From: Pontibacter sp. G13
GTDB lineage: Bacteria; Bacteroidota; Bacteroidia; J057
Direction of reading: 5' to 3'
Assembly (NCBI RefSeq): GCF_031851795.1
Contig: NZ_CP134696.1
Location: 4,174,501 to 4,238,500 of the forward strand
DNA: 64,000 nt
Positions 17,371 through 26,612 of the stretch are shown piece after piece; the first letter of the stretch is position 1, and every line of letters starts with the position of its first letter. The translations under genes were made by a program, and so were the position numbers. The notes below the pieces were generated by a model. That model did no database searches. It saw only the letters and a list, made by a program, of their open reading frames with translations, and had not been told where the DNA came from.

Positions 17371-18549
17371 TTAGTTGGACAGGACTTCGTAGATTCCTGC
17401 TACGCCTTGGCCACCCCCTACACAAGCGGTAACCATCCCGTATCGCTGGTTTCTCAGCTTCATTTCATTCATCAACTGAACAGAGAGCTTTGAGCCAGAA
17501 CAACCCAATGGGTGGCCCAATGCGATAGCTCCTCCGTTAACATTGATGATTTCAGGATTGAGGTCCAATTCACGAATGACCGCTAATGATTGGGCAGCAA
17601 ACGCTTCATTGAGTTCAATCTGTTGAATGTCATTGAGGCTAAGGCCCGTTTGCTTCAAAACTTTTGGAACAGCTTTGATAGGTCCCATACCCATGATGCG
17701 AGGATCTACCCCTTCTGTAGCATACCCTACCATCCGAGCGATTGGCGTCAGATTCAGCTCTTTGACCATTTTTTCCGACATGATCATCACGAAGGAGGCT
17801 CCATCGGAAGTTTGGGAAGAGTTACCAGCAGTTACAGTACCATTTTGGCGGAATACTGGACGAAGTTTGCCCAATGCAGCCAGGTTGGTGTCGCGGCGTG
17901 GTCCTTCATCTGTATCTACCACATACTTGTTGGTTTTTTGACGACCATTGGCATCTACAAATACATCCTCAACCTCGATCGGTACGATTTGATCTTTGAA
18001 TCTGCCTTCATCGATGGCTTTGAGGGCCTTTTGATGTGAGTTGTATGAGAACTCATCCATGTCTTCACGGGAGATGTTGTAATCGACCGCGACCTCTTCT
18101 GCAGTCAATCCCATCCCGAGATACCAATCAGGATGCTGAGAAGCGATTTTATAGTTCAATGCTGGTTTGTGTCCCATTACTGGAACCATCGACATGCTCT
18201 CGATTCCACCTGCGATAATGACATCTGCCATACCAGCTTTGATCTTGGCGACTCCCATGGCGATGGTTTCGAGGCCAGAGCCGCAGTAGCGATTGACTGT
18301 CACCCCAGAAACATTCATGGGCAAGGACATCAAAGAAACCATGCGAGCTACCTGCATCCCTTGTTCGGCTTCAGGTACTGCGCATCCACAGATCAGGTCA
18401 TCAACTCTCGTTGGGTCGAGTTCTGGGACCTTGTTGACGAGGGACTTGATCACTTCAGCCCCGAGATCATCCGGACGGTAATTTTTGAATCCGCCGCGGT
18501 TGGCTTTTCCTACAGCCGTACGGAGGCCGGCTACGATATATGCTTCCAT
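17371..18549 (-). CDS. fadA: Acetyl-CoA acyltransferase (3-ketoacyl-CoA thiolase)
   Basis: Thiolytic cleavage of 3-ketoacyl-CoA, the last step of fatty-acid beta-oxidation. The 392-aa length is standard for the family. The three catalytic positions are present: C89 (VNRYCGSG), H346 ([14 protein letters not shown]) and C376 (TACVGGGQG). A biosynthetic acetoacetyl-CoA thiolase would have the same residues, but the gene lies 60 bases downstream of the multifunctional fadN on the same strand, which points to degradation. Transcription ends at the hairpin at 17332-17363. Confidence 0.95.
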   Translation of the reverse strand: MEAYIVAGLRTAVGKANRGGFKNYRPDDLGAEVIKSLVNKVPELDPTRVDDLICGCAVPEAEQGMQVARMVSLMSLPMNVSGVTVNRYCGSGLETIAMGVAKIKAGMADVIIAGGIESMSMVPVMGHKPALNYKIASQHPDWYLGMGLTAEEVAVDYNISREDMDEFSYNSHQKALKAIDEGRFKDQIVPIEVEDVFVDANGRQKTNKYVVDTDEGPRRDTNLAALGKLRPVFRQNGTVTAGNSSQTSDGASFVMIMSEKMVKELNLTPIARMVGYATEGVDPRIMGMGPIKAVPKVLKQTGLSLNDIQQIELNEAFAAQSLAVIRELDLNPEIINVNGGAIALGHPLGCSGSKLSVQLMNEMKLRNQRYGMVTACVGGGQGVAGIYEVLSN

Positions 18550-18609
18550 TGTACGTTTTTTGTTTCAGTGGTCTATTGACCGTTGATTACCAGTAGATAA
18601 GGGGCGTCG

Positions 18610-21063
18610 TTAGTTACGCAGAGGCTTTCCGGTCTGCAACATATGCTGCATCCGCTCCATGGTTTTCTTTTCACCCGCCAAGCTCAAGAATGCTTCACGC
18701 TCGATATCCAGCAGGTACTGCTCGGACACCTTGTTGTTGGCGCCGCTCAGGTTTCCTCCACACATTACCTCGGCCAATTTTGTGGCGATTTTGGCATCGT
18801 GCTCAGAAATGTAGTGGCCGTATCGCATTCCTCCGATGGCTGCAAGCAGGGTACTCAAAGTATTGCGGCCCAATACAGGGATATCCTTGCGCTGGGTAGG
18901 CTGAGTGTACCCGGCTTCGGCAAGCGCCAGTACGGCTTCCTTGGCTTCCTTGATCCGAAGATCTGGGTTGATAGCAACCTTGTCCGTGTCGCGGAAGATC
19001 TTCATTGCGTGAGCTTCTGCAGCGGAAGTGGCTACTTTGGCTGTCGCGATATTCATGAGATATTTTTCCAAGACTCCGACTCCAATGGCTCCGGGTTGGC
19101 TGTATTCATCCGCCGCACGCAGTGCCATTTCCTTGGTTCCACCACCGCCTGGGATCAGTCCGACACCAACTTCGACCAAGCCGATATAGGTTTCCGCATT
19201 GGCCACAGCTACATCAGAATGTAGGGTGAATTCGCAGCCTCCGCCCAACGTCATGCCATGAGGAGCGACTACCACCGGAACGGCAGAGTAGCGCATGCGC
19301 ATGGAAGTATTTTGGAAAGTACGGACTGCCAAGTTCAATTCTTCCCATTCGCCTTGCGAGGCCATCATGAGCATGAGCATGATATTGGCACCTACGGAGA
19401 AATTGGGAGCTTCATTGGCCACGACCACTCCATTGTAAGAGTTGTCCTCCGCATATTGAATGGCATGATGGATTGCCTTGATGATGCCTTCTCCGATGGA
19501 GTTCATTTTGGAATGGAACTCTACGTTCAGGACACCGTCTCCCAAGTCGATGATCGATGCATCTGAATTGGACCAGATGGTCTTTTCTTCCTTGATGTTT
19601 TCGAGGATCAGGAAGTTGGATGCGCCTGGGATGGGCTGGTAAGATTTGGTATTGATGTCGTAGTAGGACTTGACACCATTTTCAACCTTGTAGAAGGACG
19701 AGATTCCAGCGTCTAGCATTTCCTGTACCCATGGTGCCGGCTTGAGGCCTTCAGCTTCAAATGCAGCCATGGTTTCTGCTACGCCTACCATGTCCCACGT
19801 TTCGAAAGGACCTTTGTCCCAGCCAAAACCAGCATTGACTGCATCGTCAATTTGGTAGAGCGCGTCGGCAATTTCTGGAATTCGATTGGACACATATGCC
19901 CAAATCCCCAAGCTGCTGCGACGTACAAATTCTCCGCCTTTGTCTTCAGCTTTGAAAAGGAGTTTCAGGCGCTTGGCCAAGCTTGAAGTGTTTTTGACCA
20001 GCTTCAGACTTGGGATAGAGACTTTTGCCTTCGGGCGGTATTCTAGCGTTTCGAGATCGAGGGAAAGGATTTCGCGCTCCCCTTTTTCATTACGCGTCTT
20101 CTTGTAGAACCCCTGTTTGGTTTTATCTCCGAGCCATTTGTTGTCGAGCATAGTCTGCACAAACGGAGGAACCTCAAACAAGGAGTTCTCCTCATCATTT
20201 GGGCAGTTCTGTTTGAGACCATTCAGCACATGGACGGTAGTATCCAATCCTACCAGATCGCTCAATCGGAAAGTACCAGACTTGGGTTTTCCTGTAGCGG
20301 TACCAGTCAATTTATCTACCTCTTCGATAGTCAATCCCATGTCTTTCACCAATTGGAAGATCTTAGCGATGGCGTAGATCCCGATCCGGTTGGCGATGAA
20401 TGCAGGAGTGTCTTTGCAGGTTACCGTTTTCTTGCCGAGGTATTGGGAACCGTAGTTCATCATGAAATCCACCAGACCCTGTTCAGTGTCTGGTCCTGGG
20501 ATGATTTCAAGCAGGCGAAGATAACGTGGAGGGTTGAAGAAGTGAGTTCCGAGGAAATGCTTACGGAAATCCTCGCTTCTTCCTTCCTGAATCATGTGAA
20601 TGGGGATTCCGGAAGTGTTGGTGGTAATGATGGAGCCCTCTTTGCGGAGATTGTCTACTTTTTCGAAGATAATCTTCTTGATGTCGAGGCGCTCAACAAC
20701 TGCTTCGAGAATCCAATCGCACTCGGCAATTTTTTCGAAATCGTCATCAAAGTTGCCTGTCTCGATCAAGGCAGCGTCTTCGCTATTGTACAATGCTGCT
20801 GGCTTTCCTTTGACGGCAGCGGTCAGGGCTTCATTGACAATCCGATTTCGGACTGCAGGATGGGCCAAGGTAAGGCCTTTGGCGGCTTCCTTTTCAGTTA
20901 ATTCTTTAGGGACGATGTCCAGTAGTAGTACCTGTACGCCAGTATTGGCGAAATGGCATGCGATTCGGGAGCCCATAACGCCCGAACCCAATACCGCAAC
21001 ACGCTTGATGTTGCGATGCCAGCGGGTGGAAGTGTTTGTAGTGGCTTGTTCAGCGACCTGCAT
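18610..21063 (-). CDS. fadN: 3-Hydroxyacyl-CoA dehydrogenase / enoyl-CoA hydratase (FadN type)
   Basis: Bifunctional beta-oxidation enzyme of 817 aa. The order is dehydrogenase first: NAD-binding VLGSGVMGSRIA at residues 24-35, catalytic GTHFFNPPRYL and the two C-terminal dehydrogenase domains, then the enoyl-CoA hydratase domain (FSVGANI; GGGCEFTLHSD with the catalytic Glu; LIPGGGGTKEM). This is the FadN order of Bacillus, the reverse of E. coli FadB. The ATG at 21063 is preferred to one 16 codons earlier because the extra residues are not family-like. It is transcribed with fadA, and an AraC-type protein lies 670 bases upstream. Confidence 0.94.
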   Translation of the reverse strand: MQVAEQATTNTSTRWHRNIKRVAVLGSGVMGSRIACHFANTGVQVLLLDIVPKELTEKEAAKGLTLAHPAVRNRIVNEALTAAVKGKPAALYNSEDAALIETGNFDDDFEKIAECDWILEAVVERLDIKKIIFEKVDNLRKEGSIITTNTSGIPIHMIQEGRSEDFRKHFLGTHFFNPPRYLRLLEIIPGPDTEQGLVDFMMNYGSQYLGKKTVTCKDTPAFIANRIGIYAIAKIFQLVKDMGLTIEEVDKLTGTATGKPKSGTFRLSDLVGLDTTVHVLNGLKQNCPNDEENSLFEVPPFVQTMLDNKWLGDKTKQGFYKKTRNEKGEREILSLDLETLEYRPKAKVSIPSLKLVKNTSSLAKRLKLLFKAEDKGGEFVRRSSLGIWAYVSNRIPEIADALYQIDDAVNAGFGWDKGPFETWDMVGVAETMAAFEAEGLKPAPWVQEMLDAGISSFYKVENGVKSYYDINTKSYQPIPGASNFLILENIKEEKTIWSNSDASIIDLGDGVLNVEFHSKMNSIGEGIIKAIHHAIQYAEDNSYNGVVVANEAPNFSVGANIMLMLMMASQGEWEELNLAVRTFQNTSMRMRYSAVPVVVAPHGMTLGGGCEFTLHSDVAVANAETYIGLVEVGVGLIPGGGGTKEMALRAADEYSQPGAIGVGVLEKYLMNIATAKVATSAAEAHAMKIFRDTDKVAINPDLRIKEAKEAVLALAEAGYTQPTQRKDIPVLGRNTLSTLLAAIGGMRYGHYISEHDAKIATKLAEVMCGGNLSGANNKVSEQYLLDIEREAFLSLAGEKKTMERMQHMLQTGKPLRN

Positions 21064-21535
21064 GATATCGGATTTAAAGGTCTGTTGAATCTTATGTAGA
21101 CAGATGTCCAATCATGAGCGTATTGAACATCCTTAGTATATACGGTTTTGAAAAATGGGATCACAGCCTGTTTTAGGCCTCCTGTTGCTTGCAAGGATGG
21201 TGGCAGCCGAGAAGTGTGATTGTGCTGCTGAAGTGATTTTGATCGGTGGTCTACCCAGTCCCAATGATTGCTGGAAGTTTGCAGCTGGGGTGGATAGGGC
21301 ATGTAATTCTCGGGGGAATCGATGTAAGTCGTTGACCTTCTCAAAAGATCTCGATTTCGTTGACTCCAAACCGGAAGAATCGTAATTGATTCCAAGCGCA
21401 TGCCTTTTGGAATAAATGTATGCTTGCATACAATTTTATCCAAATCAAACGGAAAAACCAAGCGCTGGGTTTATTGGATCTTCAAAAGCGATCAAATCCT
21501 TACATAGAGGGGGAGAAAAATGGAGGGACGGCAAA
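21064..21535. other. Gene-free stretch upstream of fadN
   Basis: About 470 bases without a convincing gene, RNA or promoter match. It should contain the fadN promoter; no exact TAnnTTTG element is seen. Short open frames here have no family-like content. Confidence 0.5.
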
Positions 21536-21563
21536 AGCCGCCATGGTCGGTTCCATGGCGGCT
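21536..21563 (-). terminator. Terminator after the AraC-like gene
   Basis: A perfect 11-bp inverted repeat (AGCCGCCATGG with its complement, 6-base loop), followed by CTTTTGCC on the minus strand. It lies 167 bases beyond the stop of the AraC-like gene, so the transcript would have a long untranslated end. Confidence 0.6.
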
Positions 21564-21730
21564 ATGGGATTGGCAGAAGGCCTACATTAACCAATCTGTA
21601 TGCCGACGGATGTCGGCAATTGCCCAAGGTCAGGCAAATTGAGATCAAACTGCTCCTCGAATCAGGCGATTGAGTTAGACTCTAACCGTCTGAATAAAAG
21701 GAAGCTGGGGATTAACCAACTGGATGGTTG

Positions 21731-22141
21731 CTATACCGCAACGGCTGATTGATACTCAGAAGGGCTCTTTCCCGTCCATTTTTTGAAGGTCCGAGAGAAG
21801 ACGCTGATTTCGGAGAAGCCCAATAAATGGGCGATCTCCCCCTTTGTTACCTTGGGTTCTTGGAGGTAGGCGATAGCCAAATGTTTTCTTACGTGATTGA
21901 GGATCTTCTGGTAGCTGGTCCCTTCGTCCTTGAGTTTCATCTGGAGGCTGCGAACGCTCATGGATAGGTGATCAGCAACGATTTCGATCCCTGGCGTCTC
22001 TTCGCGAAGTTGCTGGAGCAGCAATTTCTGGACGCGATAGGAATATGACTCAGAGGGCGGTTGAGAACTCATGTAAGCGGATGCATGTTTTTCATGCAAT
22101 TCGAGCAACCTTGGATTGCTGGAACTGAAGCGCGATTTCAT
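21731..22141 (-). CDS. AraC-type helix-turn-helix protein lacking its sensor domain
   Basis: A 136-aa protein made almost wholly of the AraC/HTH_18 DNA-binding domain: first helix-turn-helix in IVADHLSMSVRSLQMKLKDE, second in GEIAHLLGFSEISVFSRTF, and the closing KKWTGKSPSEYQ signature. The segment before it (SSNPRLLELHEKH) matches the linker that normally follows an arabinose-binding-like sensor domain of about 190 residues. Here the gene starts at that linker; an in-frame TGA lies three codons upstream, so the sensor is absent. It may be a decayed or deliberately short regulator. Nearness to fadN-fadA makes fatty-acid genes the likely targets, by context only. Confidence 0.82.
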   Translation of the reverse strand: MKSRFSSSNPRLLELHEKHASAYMSSQPPSESYSYRVQKLLLQQLREETPGIEIVADHLSMSVRSLQMKLKDEGTSYQKILNHVRKHLAIAYLQEPKVTKGEIAHLLGFSEISVFSRTFKKWTGKSPSEYQSAVAV

Positions 22142-22694
22142 AGGTCTTCAAGATTAATTGCCAACATCTGTAAAAAGTGAAGGAATCATCTTTCACAGCG
22201 ACGAGGTGATCTTTCGCTCTCTAAAAAGTGAAGTGCCAAAGAACAACAACCTTCCTGATTCCGATCGGTGTGAGGTGAGAGGGTTGTCGGCCTCATCCAT
22301 CCGACATGATCTTGAAATTCCGAGGTGCCTTCGCTATCCGCACAGAGCAAGTCTTGGTAGCGGATAACAAGAGACGACGTCTTAGCCCAGAAAGGGACTG
22401 ATAAAGTGAAAGGAAAGGGCGCTGAACATTCAGGATATACGGGCCCTGTCCGGTCTATGACGGGATCTCAAGAAAATGCGAGTACTGATGAAAGAGATGG
22501 GTTCCCCAAAAAATAACGGAAGTGAAAAACCCCAAAAATGAATCACTGTCCGTGTTGATGGGACAAATATCAAAAACTATTCCATTTTCAGGAAGCCTCC
22601 TTTAATTTTTGAATTGAACAAATACGGGGAAAATGGCATTTTAATACTGCATACACCTTTTTTGTATGGTCGTCGCCAATCAACAGCAACCATC
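22142..22694. other. Long intergenic region between divergent genes
   Basis: About 550 bases between the AraC-like gene and the AAA+ ATPase gene. It contains a 12-bp direct repeat (listed separately) and a third related GTGAA site near 22408. No gene, RNA or strong hairpin recognised. Confidence 0.5.
22171..22233. promoter_or_regulatory. 12-bp direct repeat, possible operator
   Basis: TAAAAAGTGAAG occurs at 22171-22182 and again at 22222-22233, 51 bases apart, about five helical turns. The first copy also forms a GTGAA/TTCAC inverted pair with 22191-22195. The position, 30-90 bases upstream of the AraC-like start, suits an autoregulatory operator. Function is inference. Confidence 0.4.
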
Positions 22695-25331
22695 ATGTCC
22701 GAAAAGAATTCCAAGGAGCAAAACCACTATAAATTCAAATCCCTCAAAACCTACACCTCCACCGAATGGCTCGCCGGAAGCAAAAAGAAATACCGGCAAG
22801 TATTCGATCAAGAGGAAACCTCCTATATCTACGCCGAACTTGCATTCTACAACAAGCAGTTCGACGAGGAGGATTGGGAAGCTCAAATCAACCTCAAGGC
22901 CTTTGCTCGGCCCAAGGACAAACGCCGAAAGCCACGTGAGCTATGCGATGTGGAAATCTCCAAGCGGATCTCAAAGGACAAAAACGTCATTTACATCAGA
23001 GAAGGGTGGGGCATGGAAAGAAAAGGATCCTTCTGGAAGGAGGGGACCTACTACTGGGAAGCCTACATGGATGGCGAAATGGTCGCCAATACGCCTTTCT
23101 ATGTGTATGATGGTGGGGTCGTTACCACAGACCACAACCCATACATGGAAATCAGCTCCGTCAGACTCTACGAAGGAGCCAACTCGGACAGCAATACGGA
23201 ATTCCCAGAGTACATGACAGAGTTCTATGACAAGGAAACTCGGTTTGTGTGGGCGGATCTTCGTGCTACCAATAAATTGGACAAGGATTGGAAGTGTGAG
23301 TTGACCTTCAAATTCTACAATGCAGCACGCCAGCTCAAGGGCAAGACGGTCGAACTGGTAGATATCACCAAAAAGAATGACCAGATCCGCATTACTTCAG
23401 GGTGGGGATCTGATCATAAGGGAACTTGGTTCCCGGATACCTACACGGTTGAGATTGTTTTCATGGATGTACTGATTGGGGTGATCCCATTCAAGGTTGG
23501 TGATCACTTCGTTGGAGGTGCTACCCAGATCCTTAAGCCGCAGGCAAATCCAGAGGGGCTAATCGGATTGGCACCGAAGCCAGATGAAACTGAGCAGACG
23601 CTCGACGAGGTACTAGCTGGTTTGGATGAATTAATCGGTCTGGAAACCATCAAGACCAGAATTCGAGAGTATGCCCAATACCTCAAATTCCTCAATATTC
23701 GCAAGGAAAAAGGCTTCGAAGATTCCCAGCCAGTTAGTCTTCATGTGGTATTCGCAGGAAATCCCGGTACTGGTAAAACCACCGTGGCCCGAATGCTTGG
23801 GCAGATCTACCACAAACTAGGCTTGCTCAGCAAAGGCCATGTTCACGAAGTGGATCGAGCTGATCTAGTCGGGGAATATATCGGCCAAACAGCACCCAAA
23901 GTCCGGGCAGCCATCGAAAAAGCACGGGGAGGAATCCTGTTTATTGATGAAGCTTATTCCTTGGCTCGATCTGGCGACGATACCAAGGACTTTGGACGCG
24001 AGGTGATCGAAATGCTCGTAAAGGAAATGTCCGGAGAAAAGGGAGATCTGGCGGTAGTGGTAGCTGGCTATCCCAAGGAAATGGAGACATTCATGAATTC
24101 CAATCCGGGCCTGAAGTCTCGGATCACCATGCGGTTTGATTTTTCCGATTACACCCCGCAGGAATTGCAAGCGATCTCTAGTTACTGGGCTGAGAAGAAA
24201 GCTGTTTCCTTTGAACCAGAAGCAGTTAACTATCTCAACAAAAAACTCGTGGAGGGCTATCGCTCCCGAGATCGTACTTTTGGTAATGCTCGGTACGCGC
24301 TTTCCTTAGTGAGTGAAGCAAAAATGAATCTCGGACTTCGGGTCATGAAGGCTGAGGAACCGGATTCACTCTCACGGGAGGACCTTTCCACCATCCGGCT
24401 GGAAGATGTGCAAGAGATTTTTGAACCACATCTCCGTAAGATGCCCAATATTCCGATTGATGAGGAGTCTCTCCACGAAGCACTCGACGAGCTTGACAGC
24501 ATGATCGGTTTGGCAAGCGTGAAAAGTGAAATGCATGAACTAGTAAAACTCGTGAGATTCTATCGCGAGATCGATAAGGATGTCCTGAATCGCTTTTCGC
24601 TTCATGCGGTCTTTACCGGAAACCCGGGCACAGGTAAAACCACCGTCGCTCGAATCTTGGGGAAAATTTACAAGGCACTCGGAATCTTGGAACGAGGCAG
24701 CCTGGTTGAGGTAGATCGAGAAGCTTTGGTTTCTGGATTTACGGGACAGACTGCTATCAAAACCGCCGAATTGGTCGATCGTGCCAAAGGGGGAGTGCTT
24801 TTTATCGACGAAGCCTATTCATTGGTACAAGGAGCAGGGGATAGTTTTGGACGAGAGGCTGTAGATACGCTCCTCAAGCGGATGGAAGATATGCGGGGAG
24901 AATTAGTGGTCATTGCAGCGGGTTATCCCGACAATATGAGACTGTTCCTGGAAGCCAATCCGGGCTTGAAATCTCGATTCGATCGTAGGTTTAGATTCCC
25001 CGATTACACGGCTGAGGAGCTATTGGAAATTGCCGAGGCCATGTTTGAGTCCGAGGGAACACGATTGAACGAAGAGGCAACGGATTGTCTCAGTAGCTAC
25101 TTCCGCTATCTGCATAAGACGAAATCTAAATACTTCGGTAATGCACGTGCAGTGCGAAAGGTGGTGGAAAAGGCCATCAAGCTTCAGCACCTAAGATTGG
25201 CGGCATTGGATCCAAAGGAGCGTACACCTGATATGCTCAAGGAAATTACCTTTGCGGACGTCGCGGAATTCAAGCCAGGAAACGACAGCCTCATGGAAGG
25301 CGGAACGCAGGGCAGAGTAGGATTCCACTGA
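22695..25331 (+). CDS. Tandem CbbX/SpoVK-type AAA+ ATPase with two N-terminal beta-sandwich repeats
   Basis: An 878-aa cytoplasmic protein. Residues about 41-140 and 181-270 are two copies of one unnamed strand-rich domain; both share an EDW/KDW motif, an REGWG/TSGWG turn, G-W and TYxxE, and a final PFxV. Two AAA+ modules follow: Walker A GNPGTGKTT at 355-363 and 642-650, Walker B FIDEAYSL near 416-423 and 703-710, and GNAR sensor-2-like motifs near 530 and 815. Both ATPase sites look intact. Relatives include the Rubisco activase CbbX, SpoVK and the EccA N-terminal partners, which remodel protein complexes. The ATG at 22695 is chosen because the preceding in-frame residues from 22614 do not resemble protein. 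Substrate unknown. Confidence 0.88.
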   Translation: MSEKNSKEQNHYKFKSLKTYTSTEWLAGSKKKYRQVFDQEETSYIYAELAFYNKQFDEEDWEAQINLKAFARPKDKRRKPRELCDVEISKRISKDKNVIYIREGWGMERKGSFWKEGTYYWEAYMDGEMVANTPFYVYDGGVVTTDHNPYMEISSVRLYEGANSDSNTEFPEYMTEFYDKETRFVWADLRATNKLDKDWKCELTFKFYNAARQLKGKTVELVDITKKNDQIRITSGWGSDHKGTWFPDTYTVEIVFMDVLIGVIPFKVGDHFVGGATQILKPQANPEGLIGLAPKPDETEQTLDEVLAGLDELIGLETIKTRIREYAQYLKFLNIRKEKGFEDSQPVSLHVVFAGNPGTGKTTVARMLGQIYHKLGLLSKGHVHEVDRADLVGEYIGQTAPKVRAAIEKARGGILFIDEAYSLARSGDDTKDFGREVIEMLVKEMSGEKGDLAVVVAGYPKEMETFMNSNPGLKSRITMRFDFSDYTPQELQAISSYWAEKKAVSFEPEAVNYLNKKLVEGYRSRDRTFGNARYALSLVSEAKMNLGLRVMKAEEPDSLSREDLSTIRLEDVQEIFEPHLRKMPNIPIDEESLHEALDELDSMIGLASVKSEMHELVKLVRFYREIDKDVLNRFSLHAVFTGNPGTGKTTVARILGKIYKALGILERGSLVEVDREALVSGFTGQTAIKTAELVDRAKGGVLFIDEAYSLVQGAGDSFGREAVDTLLKRMEDMRGELVVIAAGYPDNMRLFLEANPGLKSRFDRRFRFPDYTAEELLEIAEAMFESEGTRLNEEATDCLSSYFRYLHKTKSKYFGNARAVRKVVEKAIKLQHLRLAALDPKERTPDMLKEITFADVAEFKPGNDSLMEGGTQGRVGFH

Positions 25332-25407
25332 TTGCGTCATCAAATCCGATGATTTTATTTGCTGGGTTGGGAGGAAAAGCCAAAATTAACCTCCCAACCC
25401 ATTTTTT

Positions 25408-25938
25408 ATGCACTCGCTATCCATAGGTACCAAAGTTAAGCACCCCCAGTACGGCGTGGGCGTGGTGCTAGACAATCAACACAGCTTTTACAACATCGCC
25501 TTCCCAAACATTGGGGAGAAAACCATCTCCAAAGATTCTGAAGAGATCGAATTGGTCGAACTGGCTCCACTGCCCGACCAACGTTTGAGTTTGGGAGATG
25601 TGGAGCAGGTACTCACGCAAATCCTGAGGACTTGGACAGATATTTCCGAACCCATCAAACTCGGCAAGAAGTGGGAGGGGGGCACAATGATTCTGAAGCC
25701 TTCCAATGATTCCCTCAAGTCCAAAGAGATTCCGATCGAAACATTCTTTCACAAGATCGTCATGGTGCGTGATCGTCTCCGAGTCCTTGAGCAAAACCTC
25801 AACAAGAGCAAGAATCTCTCCGATGAGGAAAAGGTCAACATGCAGCAATACATCACACGGATTTATGGAAGTTTGACTACTTTCAATGTCCTCTTCGAAT
25901 TCAAAGAAGATGCCTTCAAAGGTGAAAGCAAATCCTGA
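25408..25938 (+). CDS. Conserved 176-aa protein with a CarD/UvrD-tail-like N-terminus
   Basis: I do not know a function. Residues 5-52 form a small beta-barrel with the pattern GTKVKHPQYGVGVV, then FYNIAFPNIGEKTIS, as in the interaction domains at the end of UvrD/PcrA helicases and in CarD. The C-terminal part is helical and charged (residues 115-165). Proteins of this layout occur widely in Bacteroidota as short hypothetical genes. It starts 76 bases after the AAA+ gene, and the next gene starts one base after its stop, so it is very likely cotranscribed with the hydrolase. Confidence 0.82.
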   Translation: MHSLSIGTKVKHPQYGVGVVLDNQHSFYNIAFPNIGEKTISKDSEEIELVELAPLPDQRLSLGDVEQVLTQILRTWTDISEPIKLGKKWEGGTMILKPSNDSLKSKEIPIETFFHKIVMVRDRLRVLEQNLNKSKNLSDEEKVNMQQYITRIYGSLTTFNVLFEFKEDAFKGESKS

Positions 25939-25939
25939 T

Positions 25940-26611
25940 ATGTTTACTGCAACGCCTCATTCATTCATTTCTACCCCCGAAAAGGGAAACGTTTCAGCTT
26001 TGTTGGTCCAACCTCCCGAATCGGTCGCTTTGCTTGTCCTTGGGCATGGCGCTGGTGCAGGTATGTCTCACGAGAACATGGAGGGAATTGCCCAAGCTAT
26101 GGGACAACAAGGCATCGCTACCCTTCGCTATCAATTTCCCTACATGGAACGGGGTGGAGGTAGGGATAGCGAAAAGGTCAGTCTTGCCACGGTCCATTCC
26201 GCGGTTCAGTATGCGCATGGATTGGACCTGGGATTGAAGCTATTGGCAGGAGGCCATTCTTTTGGCGGAAGAATGACCTCGATTGCCGCTGCTCAGGGAA
26301 TGCTTGATCCCATCGAAGGATTGGTTTTCTGTAACTTTCCGCTTCATGCGCCCGGAAAACCCAGTACTCACAGAGCAGCGCATTTGACGGACATCAAGGT
26401 GCCGATGCTTTTTTTGAGCGGAAATAGAGACACATTTGCCCAACCTCCTCTGCTCACCGAAGTGATGTCCAAGATTCAGTCAAAAGCTCAGTTGCACTGG
26501 TTGGATACGGTGAATCATGGCTACAAAATCCTCAAACGGAAGCGGGTAGATGCCGAGCCAGTATTTGACGAAATGGCCCGAGTAACTCGCGAATGGCTAG
26601 GAAATCAGTAA
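25940..26611 (+). CDS. Alpha/beta hydrolase (dienelactone-hydrolase/KANL3-Tex30-like)
   Basis: A 223-aa cytoplasmic alpha/beta hydrolase. The oxyanion strand is LLVLGHGAGAGMSHENM, the nucleophile elbow GGHSFGGRM carries the Ser, the acid lies in FLSGNRDTFAQ and the His in VNHGYK, so the triad is complete. GHGAG after the first strand is typical of the KANL3/Tex30-like group; substrate unknown. The ATG at 25940 follows the TGA of the previous gene by one base; an earlier frame opening at 25886 would lie wholly inside that gene. The FAD oxidase starts two bases after its stop. Confidence 0.88.
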   Translation: MFTATPHSFISTPEKGNVSALLVQPPESVALLVLGHGAGAGMSHENMEGIAQAMGQQGIATLRYQFPYMERGGGRDSEKVSLATVHSAVQYAHGLDLGLKLLAGGHSFGGRMTSIAAAQGMLDPIEGLVFCNFPLHAPGKPSTHRAAHLTDIKVPMLFLSGNRDTFAQPPLLTEVMSKIQSKAQLHWLDTVNHGYKILKRKRVDAEPVFDEMARVTREWLGNQ

Positions 26612-26612
26612 A

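Noticed and set aside
21155-21673. Two short plus-strand frames upstream of fadN
   Set aside because: No motif, no promoter match, and one runs through the palindromic terminator at 21536-21563.
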